From Actibacterium sp. 188UL27-1 (GTDB lineage Bacteria; Pseudomonadota; Alphaproteobacteria; Rhodobacterales; Rhodobacteraceae), in contig NZ_JAFEUL010000004.1 in assembly GCF_016901225.1 (NCBI RefSeq), positions 1 through 64,000 on the forward strand: 64,000 bases of DNA, read 5' to 3'. Shown here piece by piece: positions 55,574 through 64,000 of the stretch. The notes beneath the pieces are model-generated. The model saw nothing but the letters and a program-made list of their open reading frames with translations. It ran no database searches and was not told the origin of the DNA. The position numbers and the translations under genes are program-made. Numbering within the stretch: position 1 is the first letter of the stretch; the number at the start of each line of letters is the position of its first letter.

Positions 55574-56395
55574 GTGTTTAAGTTCGTTGTCATGTCCGAT
55601 CTGCATATCGTTGCACCCGGCACGCTGAGCCACGCCATCGACACGACCGACCGATTGCGCTGCGCCGTAAGCCATATCAATGAAAACCACAGTGATGCCG
55701 CGTTTTGCGTGCTTGCGGGCGATTTGACGGATAACGGCGACGCACCGTCCTATCACCGGATGGCGGATGTGCTGGCCGATCTGTCGATCCCGGCCCATAT
55801 GACCTTGGGCAACCATGACAGTCGTACTGTGTTTCTTAAGCATTTCGGAGCCGATCAGGCCTGCGCCACCGGTTACATCGACCGAAAGATCGATATGGGC
55901 GATTACCGCGTGATCATCCTTGATACGCTGCAGGAAGGGCAGGGTGCGGGTGCCCTGGACGATCTGCAGCTGGACTGGCTGCGCCAGCAACTGGCCGGTG
56001 CCGCGGGCCGCCCCGTGATCATCGTCATGCACCACGGACCTGCCGCATTGGGTGTGCCCATGGATTTCATTCGATTGCAGCACAGCGATGCCTTTGTAGA
56101 TGTGCTGAAAACGCATAGCGACATCCGCCAGATCATCAGCGGCCATGTCCACACCTCTGTGGCAGGCAGCTTTTGCGGGCTTCCGTTCACCACAATTTCT
56201 GGGAACCATTACAATATCTTACCCAAGCTGGGCGGTGATTTTTCGGATGTGCCACGCCGCGAGGGGCCCGGGCAGATCGGCCTTGTCCTGGCGACGGACG
56301 ATACGGTCGTTGTGCATCACGAAACCTTCTTTGACCGTCACGCGATTCAACCGGCTGAGCTGCATTCCTGGCAACCGGCAGACGACACGCCCTAG
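55574..56395 (+). CDS. Class III metallophosphoesterase (CpdA/GpdQ-like)
   Basis: A 273-residue calcineurin-like phosphoesterase with all five metal motifs: S-D-L-H-I, A-G-D-L-T-D-N-G, G-N-H-D, M-H-H-G and G-H-V-H. The layout fits class III cyclic-nucleotide phosphodiesterases (Icc/CpdA) or glycerophosphodiesterases (GpdQ). The start is a GTG at 55574 with a GGAGG site five to six bases upstream; an earlier in-frame ATG at 55520 has none. It is 87 bases after the nitroreductase gene and could belong to the same transcript or to the salvage genes downstream. Confidence 0.88.
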   Translation: MFKFVVMSDLHIVAPGTLSHAIDTTDRLRCAVSHINENHSDAAFCVLAGDLTDNGDAPSYHRMADVLADLSIPAHMTLGNHDSRTVFLKHFGADQACATGYIDRKIDMGDYRVIILDTLQEGQGAGALDDLQLDWLRQQLAGAAGRPVIIVMHHGPAALGVPMDFIRLQHSDAFVDVLKTHSDIRQIISGHVHTSVAGSFCGLPFTTISGNHYNILPKLGGDFSDVPRREGPGQIGLVLATDDTVVVHHETFFDRHAIQPAELHSWQPADDTP

Positions 56396-56452
56396 CGCCC
56401 CTTGCAACCCCCTGCCTCTCTGTCCAGACTGGCGTCACTTCAGGAGGCGCCG

Positions 56453-56851
56453 ATGCCAACAGATGACCCGTTGCTGCAGGCCGCCCGCGCGGTGCGCGAC
56501 CATGCTTACGCGCCCTATTCCGGGTTCAAGGTTGGCGCGGCGGTCCGCACCGTGTCTGGAGCGATCTTTGTTGGATGCAATGTTGAGAATGTGGCTTATC
56601 CCGAAGGCACGTGTGCAGAGGCGGGGGCCATTGCGGCGATGGTGGCTGCCGGGGAGCAAAAGATTGCAGCCGTGGCCGTGATCGCCGACAGTCCCGCACC
56701 AGTCCCCCCATGTGGCGGTTGCCGGCAAAAGTTGGCGGAATTCGCCGAGGGGTCGACCACGGTCACCCTGGCTACGACGGGCGGTGAACAGCGCCAGATC
56801 AGCGTTGCCGATCTGCTGCCCGGCGCGTTTTCAACTGTCCATATGGAGTGA
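56453..56851 (+). CDS. cdd: Cytidine deaminase
   Basis: A 132-residue homotetrameric-type cytidine deaminase. The zinc site is the Cys of V-G-C-N-V-E-N (ligand side), the catalytic A-E in G-T-C-A-E-A and the C-G-G-C-R pair. A-P-Y-S-G-F-K-V-G-A-A is the typical N-terminal motif. The start at 56453 follows AGGAGG. It is the first gene of the nucleoside salvage operon; deoA begins eight bases after it. Confidence 0.95.
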   Translation: MPTDDPLLQAARAVRDHAYAPYSGFKVGAAVRTVSGAIFVGCNVENVAYPEGTCAEAGAIAAMVAAGEQKIAAVAVIADSPAPVPPCGGCRQKLAEFAEGSTTVTLATTGGEQRQISVADLLPGAFSTVHME

Positions 56852-56858
56852 GGCTCGG

Positions 56859-58169
56859 ATGCAGGCGCGTCGTGTCCTCAGCCATCTGCGCATGGGTCAA
56901 CCCCTAACTTCGGACGATGCCAGGTGGATGGTAGAGGCGCTGAGCGCCGGTGATCTGAGCGATGCCCAAGCCGGAGCCTTTGCCATGGGCATCTGCCACA
57001 CCCCCCTGTCGATGGAGGCGCGCACGGCCCTGACCCGCGCCATGCGGGATAGCGGCGACGTTTTGACATGGGATCTGCCTGGCCCCGTATTGGACAAGCA
57101 TTCGACCGGTGGGGTGGGCGATTGTATCTCACTGATCCTCGCCCCGGCCTTGGCAGCGTGTGGCGCCTATGTCCCCATGATCTCGGGTCGCGGGTTGGGT
57201 CATACGGGCGGAACGCTGGACAAGCTGGAGGCCATTCCAGGCTACCGGGTCGAGGTTTCGGCGGATCGCCTGCGGCAGGTCACCCAAGACGTCGGCTGTG
57301 CAATCGTCGGCCCCAACGCCGATATTGCCCCGGCGGATAAGCGTCTTTACGCGGTGCGTGACGTGACCGGCACTGTCGAAAGCGTCGATCTGATCACGGC
57401 CTCGATCCTGTCGAAAAAGCTGGCGGCTGGGCTGGAGGCCTTGGTTCTGGACGTCAAGCTTGGCAATGGTGCCTTCATGACCACCCGGGAGGAGGCGCAG
57501 ATGCTGGCCCGTTCGCTGGTCGAGACGGCAAATGCGGCAGGGTGCCGGGCCACAGCGTTGATCACCGACATGTCGCAACCCTTGGCCACTGCTGCGGGCA
57601 ATGCGCTTGAGGTGATCGAGGTGATGGAGACGCTCACACGCAGCGGCGTCACCCATGCGCTGTGGGAGTTGACCTGCGCCTTGGGCGGTCAGGTCCTGCA
57701 CGCCGCTGACCTTGTTCTGACACCTGAACAGGGGGCGGATGAGGTCTCCACCGCATTGTCGAGCGGTGCCGCCGCCGAAACCTTTGGCCGTATGGTCAGC
57801 GCGCTGGGTGGGCCCGCCGATTTCGTCGACCGGTGGCGGGATCGCCTGCCAGCCGCCCCGGTGATCCGTCAGATCAGGCCGCCACGCGCCGGGTTTGTGG
57901 CTGGGCTCGATACTCGGGCCATCGGGGAAGTGGTCGTGGGATTGGGGGGCGGGCGGTTGCGGGAGGGTGACCGGATCAACCCCGCAGTCGGGTTGTCCCA
58001 GATCGCGGGCCTGGGGGAAGAGGTTAGTCAGGATCGCCCTCTGGCCCAGCTTCATGCCGCATCCGAAGCGGAGGCTGATCGTGCCGAAAATGCCGTGCTT
58101 CGTGCCTACCGCATCGGTGATGTCCCGCTAGATCCGCCAACCCTGATTCTGGGGAGCGTCTACCCATGA
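56859..58169 (+). CDS. deoA: Thymidine phosphorylase
   Basis: A 436-residue pyrimidine nucleoside phosphorylase that splits thymidine to thymine and deoxyribose-1-phosphate. The phosphate-binding D-K-H-S-T-G-G-V-G-D and the S-G-R-G-L-G-H-T-G-G-T-L-D-K-L-E segment are both diagnostic. D-V-K-L-G-N-G-A-F-M is also conserved. The start at 56859 gives the family-typical beginning. It overlaps deoB by four bases. Confidence 0.95.
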   Translation: MQARRVLSHLRMGQPLTSDDARWMVEALSAGDLSDAQAGAFAMGICHTPLSMEARTALTRAMRDSGDVLTWDLPGPVLDKHSTGGVGDCISLILAPALAACGAYVPMISGRGLGHTGGTLDKLEAIPGYRVEVSADRLRQVTQDVGCAIVGPNADIAPADKRLYAVRDVTGTVESVDLITASILSKKLAAGLEALVLDVKLGNGAFMTTREEAQMLARSLVETANAAGCRATALITDMSQPLATAAGNALEVIEVMETLTRSGVTHALWELTCALGGQVLHAADLVLTPEQGADEVSTALSSGAAAETFGRMVSALGGPADFVDRWRDRLPAAPVIRQIRPPRAGFVAGLDTRAIGEVVVGLGGGRLREGDRINPAVGLSQIAGLGEEVSQDRPLAQLHAASEAEADRAENAVLRAYRIGDVPLDPPTLILGSVYP

Positions 58170-59362
58170 GCCGCGCCTTTCTGGTGGTGATGGATTCGGT
58201 CGGTTGCGGTGGTGCACCTGATGCGGCGGCCTTTGGCGACGAAGGGGCGAACACGCTGGCCCATATCGCCGAGGCCTGCGCCGCTGGGCAGGCGGAGGAA
58301 GGGCGCAGCGGGCCGCTAAGCCTGCCTACCCTGGATGCGCTGGGTCTGGGTGCCGCGATCCGCTTGGCGTCTGGCAAGGCCGCGCCGGGCTTGACGGCTG
58401 TTCCCACTGGCCTCTGGGGGGCCGCGACCGAAGTTTCCAACGGCAAGGATACCCCGTCGGGCCATTGGGAATTGGCTGGCGTGCCGGTCCCTTGGGATTG
58501 GCATTATTTCCCACAAACGGTCCCGGCCTTTCCGCGCGATATTGTGGATCTGGTGACAAAGGCTGTCGGAACAGGCGGCATTCTCGGCAATTGTCACGCG
58601 TCGGGTACTGCGATCATTGCGGAACATGGCGCTGCGCAGATCCGCTCCGGCTGGCCCATCTGCTATACGTCTGCCGACAGCGTGTTTCAGATCGCCGCGC
58701 ATGAGGATCATTTCGGCCTCGACCGGTTGCTCGCGCTATGCGCTGATATCGCACCTGCGCTCCATGCGATGAAAGTCGGGCGCGTTATTGCGCGTCCGTT
58801 CATTGGCACCGTAGGGGATGGCTTTACCCGCACCGCAAACCGGCGCGACTACGCCATTGCGCCGCCGTCGCCGACCTTGTGTGACTGGGTGCAAGCAGCG
58901 GGCCGGACGGTGCATGCGGTGGGCAAGATCGGCGACATATTCTCGGGCCGGGGGATCGATACCGTGGTCAAAGGCGACGACCTCACGCTGATGGAGCATC
59001 TTAGCGACCTCATTCACAGCGCCGATGAAGGCAGCCTGACTTTCGCCAATTTCGTGGAATTCGACAGTCTATATGGCCACCGCCGTGATGTTGCCGGATA
59101 TGCCCGTGCGCTCGAATGGTTTGATCGGGCCATCGCCCCGCTGATCGCCCGGCTGCGCCACGATGACCTGATGATCCTGACGGCAGATCACGGCAATGAC
59201 CCGACATGGCGTGGCAATGACCATACGCGGGAGCGTGTGCCGGTTCTGGTGGCTGGCCGGGGCGCGGGTCAGATCGGGCAGGTCGCCTTTTCCGATGTGG
59301 CCGCCAGCATTGCCACGCATCTGAATGTCACGCCATGCGGGCCCGGACGGAGTTTTCTATGA
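58166..59362 (+). CDS. deoB: Phosphopentomutase
   Basis: A 398-residue alkaline-phosphatase-superfamily enzyme that converts (deoxy)ribose-1-phosphate to the 5-phosphate. The metal ligands are found in V-M-D-S-V-G-C-G, with the phosphothreonine region in G-K-D-T-P-S-G-H-W-E, T-A-D-H-G-N-D-P-T and D-H-T-R-E-R-V-P. It connects the phosphorylase reaction to central metabolism. Its stop overlaps the add ATG. Confidence 0.95.
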   Translation: MSRAFLVVMDSVGCGGAPDAAAFGDEGANTLAHIAEACAAGQAEEGRSGPLSLPTLDALGLGAAIRLASGKAAPGLTAVPTGLWGAATEVSNGKDTPSGHWELAGVPVPWDWHYFPQTVPAFPRDIVDLVTKAVGTGGILGNCHASGTAIIAEHGAAQIRSGWPICYTSADSVFQIAAHEDHFGLDRLLALCADIAPALHAMKVGRVIARPFIGTVGDGFTRTANRRDYAIAPPSPTLCDWVQAAGRTVHAVGKIGDIFSGRGIDTVVKGDDLTLMEHLSDLIHSADEGSLTFANFVEFDSLYGHRRDVAGYARALEWFDRAIAPLIARLRHDDLMILTADHGNDPTWRGNDHTRERVPVLVAGRGAGQIGQVAFSDVAASIATHLNVTPCGPGRSFL

Positions 59363-60333
59363 CCGATATCCCCAAGATCGAGCTGCATTTGCACCTGGAA
59401 GGCGCGGCTCCTCCGGCGTTTATTCGGGGCCTCGCGGCTGAAAAGGGGATAGGCCTGGATGGCGTCTTTACCGAGGACGGACGGTATGCTCATCGCGATT
59501 TCGCCCATTTCCTGCAGGTTTATGAGGCCGCGACGGGGGTGCTGCAGACCCCACGGGATTTTGCGCGGCTTACGACCGAAGTCTTGGAAAACTGTGCCGA
59601 ACATGGCGTGATCTATGCCGAAACCTTCCTGTCGCCGGACTTTTGCGGGGGTGGGGATCTGTCGGCGTGGCGCGATTATCTGGCGGCGATGCAGGAAGCA
59701 GCAGATGGTATGGTCGACATTATCCAACTGCGCGGCATCGTCACCTGCATCCGCCATTTCGGCCCGGAAAAGGCCAAGCCCATCGCGACCTGTGCTGCAG
59801 AAACGGCGGGTGACTTTATCACTGGGTTTGGTATGGGCGGGGCCGAAGATGTGGGTCATCCCAGCGACTACGCCTGGGCTTTTGATTGTGCGCGCGAAGC
59901 GGGTTTGCGGCTGACCACCCATGCCGGAGAATGGGGCGGGCCGGCTTCGGTGCGCGACAGCCTGGATCACCTGAAGGTCGAACGGATCGGGCATGGGGTG
60001 CGCGCCATCGAGGATCCGGCCCTGGTCGAGCGTCTGGCCGCTGAAAGCGTCGTGCTTGAAGTGTGTCCGGGGTCGAACATCTCCCTCGGGGTCTATCCGC
60101 AATGGTCCGATCACCCGATTGAGACCCTGCGGGCAGCCGGGGTGCTCGTCACCGTCTCAACCGACGATCCGCCGTTTTTCGACACCACGATGACCCGGGA
60201 ATATGAGCGCCTTAGCGAAACCTTTGGCTGGGACGAGGACGTGTTTACCGCGGTGAACCGGGTTGCAGCCCGCGCCGCCTTTTGCGACGAGGCCACCAGA
60301 GAAGCGCTTCTGAAACGACTGGACGCGACATGA
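59359..60333 (+). CDS. add: Adenosine deaminase
   Basis: A 324-residue adenosine/deoxyadenosine deaminase. The zinc ligands are H-L-H-L (after I-E-L), and the active-site T-T-H-A-G-E, R-I-G-H-G and S-T-D-D-P segments are present. The start at 59359 overlaps deoB; an ATG eight codons earlier belongs to the same frame but lies inside deoB. The related adenine deaminase branch cannot be ruled out by eye, but the salvage operon favours a nucleoside substrate. Confidence 0.93.
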   Translation: MTDIPKIELHLHLEGAAPPAFIRGLAAEKGIGLDGVFTEDGRYAHRDFAHFLQVYEAATGVLQTPRDFARLTTEVLENCAEHGVIYAETFLSPDFCGGGDLSAWRDYLAAMQEAADGMVDIIQLRGIVTCIRHFGPEKAKPIATCAAETAGDFITGFGMGGAEDVGHPSDYAWAFDCAREAGLRLTTHAGEWGGPASVRDSLDHLKVERIGHGVRAIEDPALVERLAAESVVLEVCPGSNISLGVYPQWSDHPIETLRAAGVLVTVSTDDPPFFDTTMTREYERLSETFGWDEDVFTAVNRVAARAAFCDEATREALLKRLDAT

Positions 60334-60962
60334 CCGATCACCTGACCATCGTCGACCACCCTTTGGTACAGCACAAACTCAGCCTGATGCGCGACAGGGA
60401 GACGCCGACGGCAGTGTTCCGGCAGTTGCTGCGTGAGATCAGCCAGTTGCTGGCCTATGAAATCACCCGCGAGCTGGACATGACGACCCGCGCGATCGAA
60501 ACGCCGATGCAGGCGATGGATGCGCCTGTGCTGGATGGCAAGAAGCTGGCCCTGATCAGCATCTTGCGCGCCGGTAACGGGTTGCTGGATGGCGTGTTGG
60601 AACTGATCCCTTCAGCCCGTGTGGGCTTTGTGGGCCTCTACCGGGATGAGGAAACGCTGCAACCGGTGGAATATTACTTCAAAGTGCCGACCGAGTTGGA
60701 GGATCGCCTGGTCATCGCATTGGATCCGATGCTGGCGACGGGCAATTCCTCTGCTGCGGCGGTCACCCGGTTGAAAGAGGCAGGCGCGCGCAACATCCGG
60801 TTCCTGTGTCTGCTGGCGGCACCCGAAGGCGTGGCGCGCATGGCCGAGGCCCATCCGGATGTGCCGATCGTGACCGCCGCCTTGGATCACAAGCTGAATG
60901 ACATTGGCTATATCGTGCCGGGTTTGGGGGATGCAGGGGACCGGATGTTTGGCACAAAATAG
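60330..60962 (+). CDS. upp: Uracil phosphoribosyltransferase
   Basis: A 210-residue Upp, which makes UMP from uracil and PRPP. The N-terminus [22 protein letters not shown] (usually I-L-R-A-G) and the PRPP loop [10 protein letters not shown] (D-P-M-L-A-T-G) match the family. The C-terminal P-G-L-G-D-A-G-D-R is diagnostic. It is the last gene of the cdd-deoA-deoB-add-upp operon; its ATG overlaps the add stop. Confidence 0.96.
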   Translation: MTDHLTIVDHPLVQHKLSLMRDRETPTAVFRQLLREISQLLAYEITRELDMTTRAIETPMQAMDAPVLDGKKLALISILRAGNGLLDGVLELIPSARVGFVGLYRDEETLQPVEYYFKVPTELEDRLVIALDPMLATGNSSAAAVTRLKEAGARNIRFLCLLAAPEGVARMAEAHPDVPIVTAALDHKLNDIGYIVPGLGDAGDRMFGTK

Positions 60963-61014
60963 AGTGTGTGTCGGGCGGTCAAGGGTTTCGGATCGCTGAC
61001 GCTGATCCGACCGG

Positions 61015-61062
61015 CTGGGGGCGCTGCCCCCAGACCCCCGGAGTATTTTTACCAATAAGAAA
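61015..61062. terminator. Hairpin plus intergenic repeat between upp and slyX
   Basis: A perfect 8-bp stem with a 3-base loop (CTGGGGGC at 61015-61022 and GCCCCCAG at 61026-61033) is followed by the repeat at 61040-61062 with TATTTTTA. The copy at 43472-43494 is identical over 23 bases. Lying between convergent genes, it probably ends transcription from one or both sides. Confidence 0.6.
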
Positions 61063-61071
61063 CAGGGCTGG

Positions 61072-61269
61072 TCAGTAATGGGGTGGGCGTTCAGAGCCTA
61101 TGATGACGCCGCCTGAGGCCTCTTGTTCGGTTTCGGCGGCGCGTTCCAGCAGGAGGGCGACCCGTTGGGTGAGGCGGGCGATTTCCGTATCCTGGCGGGC
61201 AACCACGTCTGACAGATCCTCGACCATGCGGGTCAGATGGGCCAAACGTTCCTCAATCTGGTGGTTCAT
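61072..61269 (-). CDS. slyX: SlyX-like coiled-coil protein
   Basis: A 65-residue coiled-coil protein of the SlyX family. The pattern of Glu/Arg/Leu heptads (I-E-E-R-L-A-H-L, V-E-D-L-S-D-V-V, R-L-T-Q-R-V-A-L-L) and the H-Y end (R-P-P-H-Y) fit. The start at 61269 follows a GAGGGG ribosome binding site; the frame to 61377 overlaps hisS and is rejected. Function is not known. Confidence 0.85.
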   Translation of the reverse strand: MNHQIEERLAHLTRMVEDLSDVVARQDTEIARLTQRVALLLERAAETEQEASGGVIIGSERPPHY

Positions 61270-61345
61270 GTGGCACCCCTCGGTTGCAGCGGTCTGGGGC
61301 TTGGGATAGACCGCGCGCGAACCATTTGCCAAGGACCTAGCCGCA

Positions 61346-62962
61346 ATGGCCAAGCAGAAAAAGCAGCCTCGCCCCAAGGCGGAAGCACCGAAAGGTTTTC
61401 CGGATTATTTCGGCCAGGACGTGATGGAACGCACCGCGATGCTGGCCAAGATCGCCGAGGTTTACCATCGCTATGGCTTTGATCCGCTTGAGACATCGGC
61501 GGTGGAGACGGTGGAGGCCCTGGGGAAATTCCTGCCCGATGTGGATCGCCCGAATGAGGGCGTGTTCGCCTGGGAGGATGACGATGCCGGTTGGGTCGCC
61601 TTGCGTTATGATCTGACGGCCCCCCTGGCGCGGGTTGCGGCGCAGTATCGCAATGATCTGCCGAGCCCCTACAGGCGCTATGCGATGGGGCCGGTCTGGC
61701 GGAATGAGAAGCCGGGGCCGGGGCGGTTTCGCCAATTCTATCAATGCGATGCCGATACGGTGGGCGCACCGTCCGTGGCCGCCGATGCCGAGATCTGCGC
61801 CATGCTGGCCGACACGCTGGAGGCTGTGGGCATCCCCCGTGGGGACTACGTGATCCGGGTGAATAACCGCAAAGTACTGAACGGCGTTTTGGAGGTGGCT
61901 GGCCTATCGGGTGACGACAAGGCGGCCGAGCGCGGTATCGTCCTGCGCGCGATCGACAAGCTGGACCGACTTGGCTCCGACGGTGTGCGCGCGTTACTGG
62001 GTGAAGGCCGTCAAGATGAGAGTGGTGATTTCACTAAGGGTGCGAGACTTGATGATTGGCAGATCGACAAAGTTATGGCTTTTGTCGGAGCACCTGATGC
62101 AGTGCAGGAGTTGTTAGCAAATCGGATAGGCAACAATTTATCCGATAATCCTGCCCTGACCTACTCGACACTAGCGGTGAAGACTTCGCATGATCGTCGC
62201 TGGGACGGGTCGGTCTTTACTCAACATGACCGGCGGCGCTTGAATGAGGAAATGCTCACATACCTCAGTTCGTTGGTAGGAGAGTCCGAAGCCGGTCTAT
62301 CCGGCATTGACGAACTCACTAATATTTCGGATTTGCTTAATGTCCAAGGTTATCGTTCGGATCGGATCTTGATCGATCCCTCCGTCGTGCGGGGTTTGGG
62401 GTATTACACCGGGCCGGTTTACGAGGCTGAGCTGACCTTTGAGATCCAGGACGAGAAGGGGCGGCCCCGGCAGTTTGGCTCGGTCGCGGGCGGGGGGCGC
62501 TATGACGATCTGGTCAAGCGGTTCACCGGGCAAGTGGTTCCGGCAACGGGCGTTTCGATTGGGGTGGACCGCTTGTTGGCTGCCCTGCGGGCGAAGGGGC
62601 GGCTGTCACAGGAGGCTGCAGGGCCAGTCGTGGTGACGGTCATGGACCGGGATCGGATGGCGGATTACCAGGCCATGGTCGGCGAATTGCGTCAGGCCGG
62701 GATCCGAGCTGAGGTTTATCTTGGCAATCCAAAGAACTTCGGTAACCAGTTGAAATATGCCGACAAACGCGGCTCCCCCGTCGCGGTGATCCAAGGCGGG
62801 GACGAGGCGGGTCGCGGGGTTGTGCAGCTCAAGGACCTGATCCTGGGCGCCAAGATAGCCGAAAGCGCCAGCCTTGAGGAATGGAAAGCCCAGCCTGCCC
62901 AAACGGAAGTGCCGCGGGACCAGTTGGTCGCCCAAGTGCGCGCGATCCTGGACCGCGACTGA
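61346..62962 (+). CDS. hisS: Histidyl-tRNA synthetase
   Basis: A 538-residue class II synthetase. Motif 1 lies around 35-60. Motif 2 contains [20 protein letters not shown]. The HisA loop is [11 protein letters not shown], and motif 3 is S-I-G-V-D-R. A central part (about 62010-62370, residues 222-341) has only about 47% GC against 67% in the flanks and contains an extended, unusual insertion ([17 protein letters not shown]). The family is usually about 500 residues, so this protein is longer by that insertion. Flanking motifs are normal. Confidence 0.94.
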   Translation: MAKQKKQPRPKAEAPKGFPDYFGQDVMERTAMLAKIAEVYHRYGFDPLETSAVETVEALGKFLPDVDRPNEGVFAWEDDDAGWVALRYDLTAPLARVAAQYRNDLPSPYRRYAMGPVWRNEKPGPGRFRQFYQCDADTVGAPSVAADAEICAMLADTLEAVGIPRGDYVIRVNNRKVLNGVLEVAGLSGDDKAAERGIVLRAIDKLDRLGSDGVRALLGEGRQDESGDFTKGARLDDWQIDKVMAFVGAPDAVQELLANRIGNNLSDNPALTYSTLAVKTSHDRRWDGSVFTQHDRRRLNEEMLTYLSSLVGESEAGLSGIDELTNISDLLNVQGYRSDRILIDPSVVRGLGYYTGPVYEAELTFEIQDEKGRPRQFGSVAGGGRYDDLVKRFTGQVVPATGVSIGVDRLLAALRAKGRLSQEAAGPVVVTVMDRDRMADYQAMVGELRQAGIRAEVYLGNPKNFGNQLKYADKRGSPVAVIQGGDEAGRGVVQLKDLILGAKIAESASLEEWKAQPAQTEVPRDQLVAQVRAILDRD

Positions 62963-64000
62963 TGCAAGACAGAACGCGCGTGCGGGCCGAGGCGGAGCGC
63001 CTGACGGCATTGTTCGAGGAGACCGGCGCGGTGCCGTTCCGGACCAGCATTCTGCAGCCTGCCGAAACCCTGCTGGACCTTTATGGTGAGGATATTCGCG
63101 CCCGCGCCTATGTTACTCGCGATCCGTCGGCGGGTGAGATGATGCTGCGCCCGGATTTTACGGCCCCGCTGGTGCAAGCACATCTTGCGGGTCGGGGGGG
63201 CATCACCCGCTATACCTATGTCGGTGAAGTCTTTCGGATGCAGGATGGCGGTGGGTCGGGGCGGCCGATCGAGTACCTGCAGGTCGGGTTGGAACTGTTC
63301 CCGACCGATGATCCGGCGGCGGCGGAGGCGGAGGTTTTTGCCACCATATCGCGCGCGTTGCAGGGTCTGAACCTGCGGGCAGCGATGGGGGATATCGGGC
63401 TGCTGCAAGCGGCAGTGTCGGGGCTGTCCACCAGCCCCGCGCGGCGGGCGGCCTTGTTGCGTCATCTGTGGCGACCCCGCCGGTTTCGGGCCTTGCTTGA
63501 GCGGTTTTCGGGCCGGACGGACACATTAGAACATCGTGTTAAGCTTCTGAAAAAGTTGGAAACTGCTAGCGTATCCGATGTCATGGCAGAAGCGGCACCG
63601 ATGATCGGGATACGGTCAGGGGCAGAGATTGAAAACCGGATCACAGCGCTGAAACAGGATGCCCAGACACCGCCCATTTCGCCCGAGGAAGTCGCCTTGA
63701 TCGATGACCTTTTGGCGATACAGGCGGCGCCCGCAGATGCCTTGGAACGGTTGCGGGATTTGGCTGTGGACATGCCGGCGATTGAGCCTGCCGTGGCCTG
63801 TGTGTCAGCGCGGTTCGCCGCGCTTGACGCGTTGGATATAGATGTCAGCGCGGCCCTGTTCGAGGGCAGTTATGGACGCACCAGCCTGGAGTATTACGAT
63901 GGCTTTGTCTTTGGTTTCTATGCAGAAAATCGGCCTGACCTGTCGCCGGTCGCCACCGGTGGACGCTATGATGCGTTGACCCGCGCGCTGGGGCAGGAGG
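62962..64000 (+). CDS. hisZ: ATP phosphoribosyltransferase regulatory subunit (cut by window edge)
   Basis: An open frame of 346 codons from ATG at 62962 to the window end. It is a HisRS-like catalytic core without the C-terminal anticodon domain. Conserved pieces are M-L-R-P-D-F-T-A-P, Y-T-Y-V-G-E-V-F-R, E-Y-L-Q-V-G-L-E and A-T-G-G-R-Y-D-A-L. HisZ forms a complex with short-form HisG, the first enzyme of histidine synthesis. The ATG overlaps the hisS stop by one base (TGATG), as expected for hisS-hisZ(-hisG) operons. The 3' end is missing. Confidence 0.93.
   Translation, partial: MQDRTRVRAEAERLTALFEETGAVPFRTSILQPAETLLDLYGEDIRARAYVTRDPSAGEMMLRPDFTAPLVQAHLAGRGGITRYTYVGEVFRMQDGGGSGRPIEYLQVGLELFPTDDPAAAEAEVFATISRALQGLNLRAAMGDIGLLQAAVSGLSTSPARRAALLRHLWRPRRFRALLERFSGRTDTLEHRVKLLKKLETASVSDVMAEAAPMIGIRSGAEIENRITALKQDAQTPPISPEEVALIDDLLAIQAAPADALERLRDLAVDMPAIEPAVACVSARFAALDALDIDVSAALFEGSYGRTSLEYYDGFVFGFYAENRPDLSPVATGGRYDALTRALGQE

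Overview
The window is about 64 kb of an alphaproteobacterial chromosome, most likely from the Roseobacter group of the Rhodobacteraceae. The reasons are the high GC content, the gene families present (long-form dCTP deaminase, ihfA followed by a MerR gene, an alr-mlaE-mlaF order), and a SAM/SAH riboswitch in front of metK, a class I know only from Rhodobacterales. Coding density is very high. Many genes overlap at ATGA or TGATG junctions, so most of the window is organised as operons.

Layout. At 1-120 there is the end of an IS5-like insertion sequence beside bamE. At 600-6170: yceD-rpmF-plsX-fabH (ribosome and fatty acid/phospholipid start), ihfA-merR, tRNA-Pro and dcd. At 6200-11200: an ABC-F ATPase, a gene-poor stretch, and a minus-strand three-gene metabolic operon (aminotransferase, PEP-mutase-like lyase, short-chain dehydrogenase). 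At 11400-16200: a YjbR-like gene, cysS with a disturbed 3' end plus a detached CysRS-like tail, cimA, and a squalene-synthase-fold protein without the catalytic aspartates. At 16200-22800: cobalamin genes (cobB, cobA, cbiD, cobK) with an MFS transporter, a DNA glycosylase and an esterase. At 23000-31800: HNH nuclease, EF-hand peptide, tRNA-Asn, MBL hydrolase, orphan sensor kinase, a CAT-anticodon tRNA, purMN, rnd and a lytic transglycosylase. At 31800-38000, on the minus strand: alr-mlaE-mlaF, cupin, GNAT, eno, dsbB and a YqaA-type membrane protein. At 38100-40400: an orphan TRAP binding protein and a PhzS-like flavin monooxygenase. At 41000-47700: miaB, phoH-ybeY-corC-lnt, the riboswitch and metK. 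At 47700-50200: an EamA transporter and dacB.

The most unusual region is 50368-55487. It is a tightly packed five-gene operon: a membrane-anchored GNAT-like protein, an E1/ThiF-like adenylating enzyme without downstream cysteines, a multi-helix membrane protein, a second GNAT-type acyltransferase and an Acg-type nitroreductase. The combination looks like an uncharacterised adenylation/acylation/redox modification pathway; its substrate cannot be read from the sequence.

The right part (55574-64000) holds a metallophosphoesterase, a complete nucleoside salvage operon (cdd-deoA-deoB-add-upp), slyX, and hisS-hisZ, with hisZ cut by the window edge. Both aminoacyl-tRNA synthetase genes (cysS, hisS) contain a patch of about 48-50% GC in otherwise about 67% GC sequence, and cysS is followed by what looks like its displaced original tail. 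This suggests recombination with foreign DNA inside essential genes.
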